From Saprospiraceae bacterium (lineage in GTDB: Bacteria; Bacteroidota; Bacteroidia; Chitinophagales; Saprospiraceae), in NCBI GenBank assembly GCA_016722295.1, contig JADKGL010000012.1, forward strand, positions 3,719-67,718: a stretch of 64,000 bases of DNA, in the 5' to 3' direction. The stretch's first letter is position 1. Every line of letters begins with the position of its first letter. Under the pieces are notes generated by a model, which was given only the letters and a program-made list of their open reading frames with translations, searched no databases and was not told the DNA's origin. Positions 58,801 to 64,000 of the stretch are shown here, in pieces. The translations under genes and the position numbers were made by a program.

Positions 58801-61162
58801 ATCTTGTCGTATCATCAGTATATGAGAATGATACAGAATCACATGGACATAAAGAAATCGGATATCCATTTAATGAATCTGGAAGTAATGGTTTCCTACA
58901 ATCTGTAACTGTAATAGTAGGTGGGAAAATTACTCTTGGACCATTAGGATAAATCACTTTCAATTTTTGATCTCTTGTAAATGATTGACGAGCAGCTCCA
59001 GAAGTACATTCATTTGCTACAACCCATCTTCTTCTTATTATCTTGCAAGTATCGTTATTGACCAAAGTTGAATCAGTATGAGAAATACTTACATATCCAC
59101 AAAAATCTTTGAGTAACACTGGGAAACTATTGATAAAAGTTGGATCAGTATTGCCATCGCAATTATCTACCAACAATGAATCACTAGGCCATCTTATATC
59201 ATTTGCTCTCAATTGAATGCTGATTATTATTCGTTGAGTTCCTGTAAATGTACCTACAACATTTGGCGGACAATTATAAGTAGTCCTCCAAGTTCTGATG
59301 ATCATATAACAAACATTTGGCAATCCAAATACTGTCGAATCACGGTAGGTATGAACTGCATTAGGACAAGGACAATTGATCCTTGGATATCCGTTCAATG
59401 AATCTGGGAGCAATGAAGCTCTGCAATCCTCTATTGTAACATCCGAAGGAACAGTATATCTCAATCCACCTGCGTTGAATAATTTTACAATATGCGTGAA
59501 TGTATAAGTTTGACTTGGAACACATTTTGAAAATACAGTCCATGTTCTTTCAAAAAATCTGCATTCAGGAGTTCGAGGCAATTCGCGATCAGAATTCATG
59601 ACCATGATATTACCATTATAGTTACAAAGTACATGAGGCACATCAAGAGTATCTAAATTGCCAACACAATTATCTATGATTACTGTATCTGCTGGCCAAG
59701 TAATATCTGAACGTTTAAGATCAGTTGTCACCGTGATGCGCTGTACTCTTTCGACTACCAAATCATGATTATCAGGACAGTCTAAGCGAACAGTCCATCT
59801 TCTAAGAATGACATAACATACATTCGGAACACCAGTTAAAATACTATCTTGATATGTCGTACCAAGATGAGTACAAGTACATTTACTTAGATCTGGGCTA
59901 GAGTTAATTGTAATTGGATCATAATTAGGTACGCAATGTGACACTGTAATATTAGGAGGAAAATGAACACAATTGCAGAAATTCACATCATTATTATCTT
60001 GAATATCTATAAATGTATTGCAACATGCTTGTTGACCATTTGTAGCTGTAACACATAATGTTACTTCTCTTCTTCCAATACTATCACAATCATAAGTCAT
60101 AGAATGAATAGACGTATCTGTACCAAATGAATAGGTCAATCCATATCCACATGGATGTGATGAACCTTGATCAAAATCTTTTGCCCAAATGGTCACCATT
60201 TCTGCATCAATTTTTCCATTGCCATCTAAATCCATTGGTACTAATCCTGCAGCTAATCCATATCGACAATATGCGATTGGCTTCTTAAGATTGATGATTT
60301 CAAATCCATTATTGCAAACTGATTTATTGCCACATAAATCTTCGTATTCATAGATGATTCTATGCTTACCTAATGGGTAAAAACCAGAAGCATTAATTTT
60401 TCCACCGACACCAAATTTTGTTATATCTAGAGTTCCATCACTATTTAGATCAATATAATATCTCCATACTAATTGATCTACTGGAGTACAATCATCATCG
60501 GCTTCTGACTCTAATACCGCATTTCCACCAATACAAGATGTATCTGGTGCTGTAAATTTCAAATCTACACAACCTGATTGAATAGTTGGTTTGATGGTGT
60601 TATTTACTTTTATTATTTGGGTATGAGTATAAATGATTGGATCACCATTGGCATCTTTTATATTGCACCAATTAATTATTTTCCATTTTCTTAATATCTT
60701 ATAACACGCATCTGAACCAGATATAAATCTAAATTGCTCATCTTGATAACTCACTCCAGTTAAATCACAAAAATCTTCGTTGACAATTGGATATCCGATT
60801 GAATCATTCAACACGTCAGGTAACAAGGCATTCGATGCACAAGTAGTCGTGTCAAAATCATTCGGCCAATTGATATCCACTTCAGTAAAATGATCATTAT
60901 TCTCTATTGTAATTCTTTGGCGACAAACTGTTTTGCCAAAAGAATTCGATGCAATAAAATAACGATCAATATAACCTGTTCTGCATTGGTTAATGTAAAA
61001 ACTATCTACTTCTTCCATTGTCACATTACAATTATCAGAGTATGTTGGCAAGCCAAATAAATGCAAACTATCTCTATTGAAATGATTCTCGCAAGAAATT
61101 GTCACATCATGTGGACAATACACGACAGGAGATGTTTTATCTTGTACTTCAACTTGCACCAT
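55889..61162 (-). CDS. Giant T9SS surface protein, C-terminal main part
   Basis: The longest open frame (1,757 aa) of a giant gene that continues upstream in other frames. It contains HYR-like modules (TCPPNQTL, ITCPGDTT), an unusual block of alternating cysteine-rich repeats (about 58430-59980), a carboxypeptidase-regulatory-like segment, and a dockerin-like pair (EHLNGVTTNDIVQIQRHIL, VTTSDIVEIRKLIL). A cohesin-like domain follows (LEAGKVVDVDIVIPYSANLEGIQ), then a T9SS type A sorting domain (NIPNPFTVGTIIPFEV, PGIYYYHLQT). It has no start of its own: a one-base shift near 61210 joins it to the piece at 61213-62046. It is a paralogue of the gene at 51553-55599 and is probably a large adhesin or surface-layer-like protein. 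Confidence 0.85.
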   Translation of the reverse strand: MVQVEVQDKTSPVVYCPHDVTISCENHFNRDSLHLFGLPTYSDNCNVTMEEVDSFYINQCRTGYIDRYFIASNSFGKTVCRQRITIENNDHFTEVDINWPNDFDTTTCASNALLPDVLNDSIGYPIVNEDFCDLTGVSYQDEQFRFISGSDACYKILRKWKIINWCNIKDANGDPIIYTHTQIIKVNNTIKPTIQSGCVDLKFTAPDTSCIGGNAVLESEADDDCTPVDQLVWRYYIDLNSDGTLDITKFGVGGKINASGFYPLGKHRIIYEYEDLCGNKSVCNNGFEIINLKKPIAYCRYGLAAGLVPMDLDGNGKIDAEMVTIWAKDFDQGSSHPCGYGLTYSFGTDTSIHSMTYDCDSIGRREVTLCVTATNGQQACCNTFIDIQDNNDVNFCNCVHFPPNITVSHCVPNYDPITINSSPDLSKCTCTHLGTTYQDSILTGVPNVCYVILRRWTVRLDCPDNHDLVVERVQRITVTTDLKRSDITWPADTVIIDNCVGNLDTLDVPHVLCNYNGNIMVMNSDRELPRTPECRFFERTWTVFSKCVPSQTYTFTHIVKLFNAGGLRYTVPSDVTIEDCRASLLPDSLNGYPRINCPCPNAVHTYRDSTVFGLPNVCYMIIRTWRTTYNCPPNVVGTFTGTQRIIISIQLRANDIRWPSDSLLVDNCDGNTDPTFINSFPVLLKDFCGYVSISHTDSTLVNNDTCKIIRRRWVVANECTSGAARQSFTRDQKLKVIYPNGPRVIFPPTITVTDCRKPLLPDSLNGYPISLCPCDSVSFSYTDDTTRLNPEVCYTVLRTWNVRVRCRPIVDRTITGTQTIIVDVNLNPADIIWPQDTFNSFTCNPTLDPTITGRPSLRKDYCGLITFNFADTLVQGGNCRTLRRTWRAVNSCSATQTATFNQYLILRNQTPPSITCPPNQTLNADQSTCGRVVILPNPTQSNDCNTGVNYTRSKTDSLFDVGTTPVIFTATDSCGNVARCTTLITIIENVPPQITCPGDTTVPCSVSTVDLGQFGNATATDNCFTVSVTQNVNRQQNVCGIGTITRVFVATDASGNTASCTQIITINNPDPLDSIDINWPQSPIMVEECDSLDPMALGIPTVDPNVSCYKLRITSVDSNFCKTRGTCEVDRVWTVFDSCTNNTFNYTQTIQIDDNNAPNIVVQDTFIAIATQDSCNNFFTIIASIADCDSNIVIVTNNSPFGATSGRDASGYYPVGTTQFTFSAMDACCNAASKIVTVIVRDTIKPDVTCRKVVKVIEDDGCADFLASEFILTVTDNCTPPPQIKASYNRNNFNDTLITLCCDTLTGMHERTLSVEVFFMDLAGNLDSCTTLLQVVDEDSVCVGTVIFGNLNGFVKSRKDIYMQGVNVELHDANPLMRQTNEGGYYSFSRMPLGGSYSVRPIHDVEHLNGVTTNDIVQIQRHILGLKEFSDPLKFIAADANNSGSVTTSDIVEIRKLILGKIDRFTKNQSWRFIQSDYKFIDPLDPLSEIWDNDFKVEKLNGNHYGNYTGIKIGDIDDSNRPNGFAGNATSRSQLKHRIFLEDQTLEAGKVVDVDIVIPYSANLEGIQAAFQIDPMIGTILEVTIPEFSALTTDHIGDKFLNKGVLLTSWIASPANQNDLKLRLKLQVNRAIKLSDILTLNHDILASEAYVQDKDVHQLLLEFNQSNAIGQGLKLFQNIPNPFTVGTIIPFEVSYDGNVKLYITDMTGSKVYTSEVYYSQGYYEIELSKKIFNKPGIYYYHLQTDRDNIYRRMILLD

Positions 61163-61212
61163 GCAAGTATTAGAATTTCCTTCAAAATCCGTTGCCTGGA
61201 AAATTACTGTAA

Positions 61213-62046
61213 TTATCTTTCCGCATCTTCACAACAGAAACCTACAGAGTCTTGGAAAGTAGCAGAACTATAATTACAAGGAGTTCCATTATCCATTCTT
61301 CTCACTTTGAATGATTTGATATGACAATCATCATATGAACCATCATCAAAAACATGGGCAGGAACCCAAGCCTCACCGAATCGATCTAAAGAAACAGCAG
61401 TCTCTCTATCACATATTGCAACTGGTGGTGTATTATCTTTTACATGAACATCGAATCTGCATGAATCTACATTATGACATCTGTCATACGCTCTAAACAA
61501 TAATGAATGATATCCTGCAGCTAGCTTAACATATCCACCTTTGAAATCTTTAATGAATCCTCCTGGATAAACTAAATCCACTGTAACATCATTGACACAA
61601 CTGTCGTAAGTTACTGGCATTGGCACAAACACATTCGCCTCACATTTATATCCTCCTGCAGTTGTTGCTTCTATTGGATAAGGACACTTGATTGTAGGAG
61701 CAAGTGTATCAATTATCTCAATTAACTGAGGATATACTTTTTTCTCAAATGTGTTGCAATACCATCTGAAAACTGTCCAGTTACGGATCATTTTCTTACC
61801 ACACTTTTTATAAGCAGGATCGATAATATCTTCATACCATACTTTTACATTGCAATAACCATGATCTTGTAAAGGATACAATGGTCTGCCATGATACATT
61901 GGCACACCTGTTACCCAAACTTCAGGTGAACCAGTGATTGAATCTGCATCAAATCGATTGCAGATTAATGGATTCAAAGTCAGTGCACTTAAAGAATCTG
62001 GAAAAACAACTGAATCCAATTCCAAATGCTTGAGATAAATCTTCAT
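61213..62046 (-). CDS. Giant T9SS surface protein, middle piece
   Basis: This 277-aa open frame continues the giant gene upstream. It holds further HYR-like modules (APTIKCPYPI, DNTPPVAICDRETAV), and its end CCEDAER would read CCEDAGK if one G were added near 61215. The paralogue at 51553-55599 shows CCADAGKEI at the same place, which supports the repair. Treat it as part of one gene, not as a separate protein. Confidence 0.75.
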   Translation of the reverse strand: MKIYLKHLELDSVVFPDSLSALTLNPLICNRFDADSITGSPEVWVTGVPMYHGRPLYPLQDHGYCNVKVWYEDIIDPAYKKCGKKMIRNWTVFRWYCNTFEKKVYPQLIEIIDTLAPTIKCPYPIEATTAGGYKCEANVFVPMPVTYDSCVNDVTVDLVYPGGFIKDFKGGYVKLAAGYHSLLFRAYDRCHNVDSCRFDVHVKDNTPPVAICDRETAVSLDRFGEAWVPAHVFDDGSYDDCHIKSFKVRRMDNGTPCNYSSATFQDSVGFCCEDAER

Positions 62047-62107
62047 CTCACAGGTATCAGAAAGCGTTCCATAATTATCTATTGCTACATATTTACGTGT
62101 AATAATT

Positions 62108-63298
62108 TTAGCAAAATCTGGATCGCAATCTGGTGGTTATTCTGAAGTCAATAAATCTCTTTTCAGGATCTGAATCACAATTATCACGCACATCAGGTCC
62201 TAAATAACTATCCAATTTAAAACAATCAATCGTATCATTCACACAAGCAATTGTTGGTTTTAATTTATCTTCAACCAATACTTTTGACCAACAGCTATTG
62301 CCATCACATGCGTTCACTACTTTAGCAGTTATAGTTTGTCCTAAATAACTTGAATTTAAAGTTGCATTAGGAATAAAATTCATTAATTTGTCAAACAACA
62401 TGACATTGTATGATTCATAACTATACGGACCTCCAACCAAAATCATTGAAGGTGTAACTATAGCTTCACATTTGTAATCCAAACTTACATTCAATTGATT
62501 TATGCAACTAATTTGCTCACTTATTGGAGCAGATATAGTTACTGGAATTTCAATTGGTGCGATACAAGTAGAAGGGCGTGTTTCCTTAAGTGTAATCGTA
62601 TGAGTCGTCCCTGTAGCACCGTTCCACAATACATTTATTGTATTTGATGTTGGAGAGTTAATTATTGTGCCTCCAGAGGAGATTGTCCAATTATAGGTAC
62701 TTAATGCATTATATGTTGCCTTATAAGGTACGAGTTCACCAACACAAACAACATTCTTTGCTTCTGTTACTTTTGGTGCTTCATACGCACATTTAACATT
62801 TGTTAAATTAATTTTATCTCCATAATTATTTTGGAGTGTAATTGAGAATGCTTGACCTGATATATGCTTCACGTAAATACCATAAAAAGCCAATGGACCA
62901 TTGATTACTTCTGGGACAAGTTCCTCTCCTAATGCGAGTGGCACTGGACTTGCTGGTGGCAGTGGACTCGAATCTTCATATAATCCAACTTGGGCAATCA
63001 CTCTCCAAACTTCTTCGGCACGTGATTGCAATGTTAGATGTGTGCGGAACTGGCCATTGAGTGAATTGGTTGCATTGTTTAAACACTCACAATCATCATT
63101 TTTCAATTCCAATAAAAATACTCCTGCAGGATCTGCATCATCCTCATCATCAAACAAATCCCCAAGATCTATACTTCCAGATCTATCGGTATCTTCAAAC
63201 ACAAAACCTCCATCATCATTATTATCTATATCATCTGGTCTTGAATCTTCATCAGCAATATTAAATTCATTCTTTTGTAGAATATATTTCAGCACCAT
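62108..63298 (-). CDS. Giant T9SS surface protein, upstream piece
   Basis: A 396-aa open frame with a calcium-binding-like acidic segment (DEDSRPDDIDNNDDGG), an Ig-like or PKD-like module (STYNWTISSGGTIINS) and a first HYR-like module (IACVNDTIDC). The junction to 61213-62046 needs a one-base shift near 62130, and the junction to the piece on its right is a shift in an A-run near 63280. In the combined protein it follows a DUF11-type module. Confidence 0.7.
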   Translation of the reverse strand: MVLKYILQKNEFNIADEDSRPDDIDNNDDGGFVFEDTDRSGSIDLGDLFDDEDDADPAGVFLLELKNDDCECLNNATNSLNGQFRTHLTLQSRAEEVWRVIAQVGLYEDSSPLPPASPVPLALGEELVPEVINGPLAFYGIYVKHISGQAFSITLQNNYGDKINLTNVKCAYEAPKVTEAKNVVCVGELVPYKATYNALSTYNWTISSGGTIINSPTSNTINVLWNGATGTTHTITLKETRPSTCIAPIEIPVTISAPISEQISCINQLNVSLDYKCEAIVTPSMILVGGPYSYESYNVMLFDKLMNFIPNATLNSSYLGQTITAKVVNACDGNSCWSKVLVEDKLKPTIACVNDTIDCFKLDSYLGPDVRDNCDSDPEKRFIDFRITTRLRSRFC

Positions 63299-64000
63299 TG
63301 ACTATTGGTCCTGCCTTTCTACTTAGATCAATTCTAGTCTGAATATCCACCAATAATGTATCTTTAAATTTCAATCCGCCAACTGGAAGACGTCCATTTT
63401 TCTCATTTAAAACAAGATACACTTTTCTTGGTGTCGGATTAACATCTGCTTGCTTCCAATCAGGATCCACCATAGTAACTCCTTCTGGCAAATAATCTAC
63501 AATTACAATTTCTGTTGCAGTTACTGTTCCTTGATTGATGATTTTAATCGTCCATGGAACGATATCTCCTTTCTCTACAACTCTAACTCCAACTTCCTTG
63601 AACAATGCCAAATCAAAATTATCTGGATTAGTAATAGAACCATCATGATCATCTTCATCAATCTCACCATGATCATTGACATTGTCATTTTTATCATCCA
63701 ATGTAGTCCCGATTTTATCATTAGTAAAATCTTTATCTGGGGAAGAATCATAATCTTGTATTGCATCTCCATTAGCATCTTTTATTTCACATATCTCAGC
63801 AAAATTTGAAATGCGAGTTCCATTTCTTTTGGTTTAAACAATAATACAATTTGTATTCTTTTGTCTCGCCAACTTTCAATGGTTCCTGAACTTGTATAAG
63901 TATATAAGTTGTCTACAGTATTCGACCAACCTGTTGAATGGTGCATAAAATAAAAAGTTAGTATCTACTTGATCGGTAACAGAATAATGTTCAATATCTC
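63267..64000 (-). CDS. Giant T9SS surface protein, 5' piece, truncated by the window edge
   Basis: From 63701 down to 63267 the frame encodes a DUF11-like conserved repeat (VEKGDIVPWTIKIINQGTVTA, DYLPEGVTMV). The same frame remains open to about 63833 with an aspartate-rich segment (DANGDAIQDYDSSPDKD) resembling thrombospondin type 3 or calcium-binding repeats. Beyond that, up to the edge, similar protein-like sequence is readable only in other frames (TGWSNTVDNLYTY), with at least two more frameshifts. The true start lies outside the window. Confidence 0.65.

Overview
The window looks like a chromosomal segment of a Bacteroidota bacterium, most likely a Saprospiria/Saprospiraceae-type member. 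The evidence is AT-rich DNA, many proteins with type IX secretion (T9SS) C-terminal sorting domains, a PorP/SprF protein, SprB-type repeats with a gliding-motility-associated C-terminus, a fused DAHP synthase-chorismate mutase, HYR-rich giant surface proteins and a B-type succinate dehydrogenase iron-sulfur subunit. No rRNA, tRNA or CRISPR array was seen.

Region 1 (1-6.3 kb) is an accessory, decaying island. It holds a tightly packed minus-strand operon: a JAMM/JAB peptidase-like protein, three small unknown proteins and two phospholipase-D-fold proteins, the first of these broken. A diverged ~180-bp direct repeat, apparently the relic of a duplicated gene, lies on both sides of it. Further right are an unknown 191-aa gene, the 3' end (domains V-VI) of a group II intron, and a frameshifted DUF262/HNH gene of the GmrSD type IV restriction class.

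Region 2 (6.4-17.6 kb) carries exported proteins on the minus strand: a T9SS cargo, an esterase with a T9SS tail, a GH92 alpha-mannosidase and a sortilin-like Asp-box protein with a T9SS tail. All four are interrupted by frameshifts. Between them sit a small heavy-metal-associated protein and a 449-bp MITE-like element with terminal inverted repeats, a 5-bp target duplication and a run of internal hairpins.

Region 3 (17.7-51.4 kb) is ordinary, mostly intact core genome: sdhB, a c-type cytochrome, a TonB-dependent receptor, an aquaporin-like channel, ribD, two thioredoxin-fold proteins, fabH, hutI, a giant SprB-repeat protein, a di-haem peroxidase, tatC, recQ, a subtilase, an NlpC/P60 hydrolase, a Na+/solute symporter, a PIG-L deacetylase, the aromatic-pathway fusion enzyme, PorP/SprF and an M23 peptidase-like protein. 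Convergent gene ends carry simple heptamer-like repeats.

Region 4 (51.5-64 kb) holds two paralogous giant T9SS surface proteins, both ending in a dockerin-like, a cohesin-like and a T9SS sorting domain. The upstream one exceeds 8 kb, is frameshifted and runs off the right edge. Each gene ends at a clear intrinsic terminator. Several of the frameshifts can be repaired by a one-base change in a homopolymer or short same-base run, so part of the apparent decay may be sequencing error. This should be settled before the broken genes are called pseudogenes.
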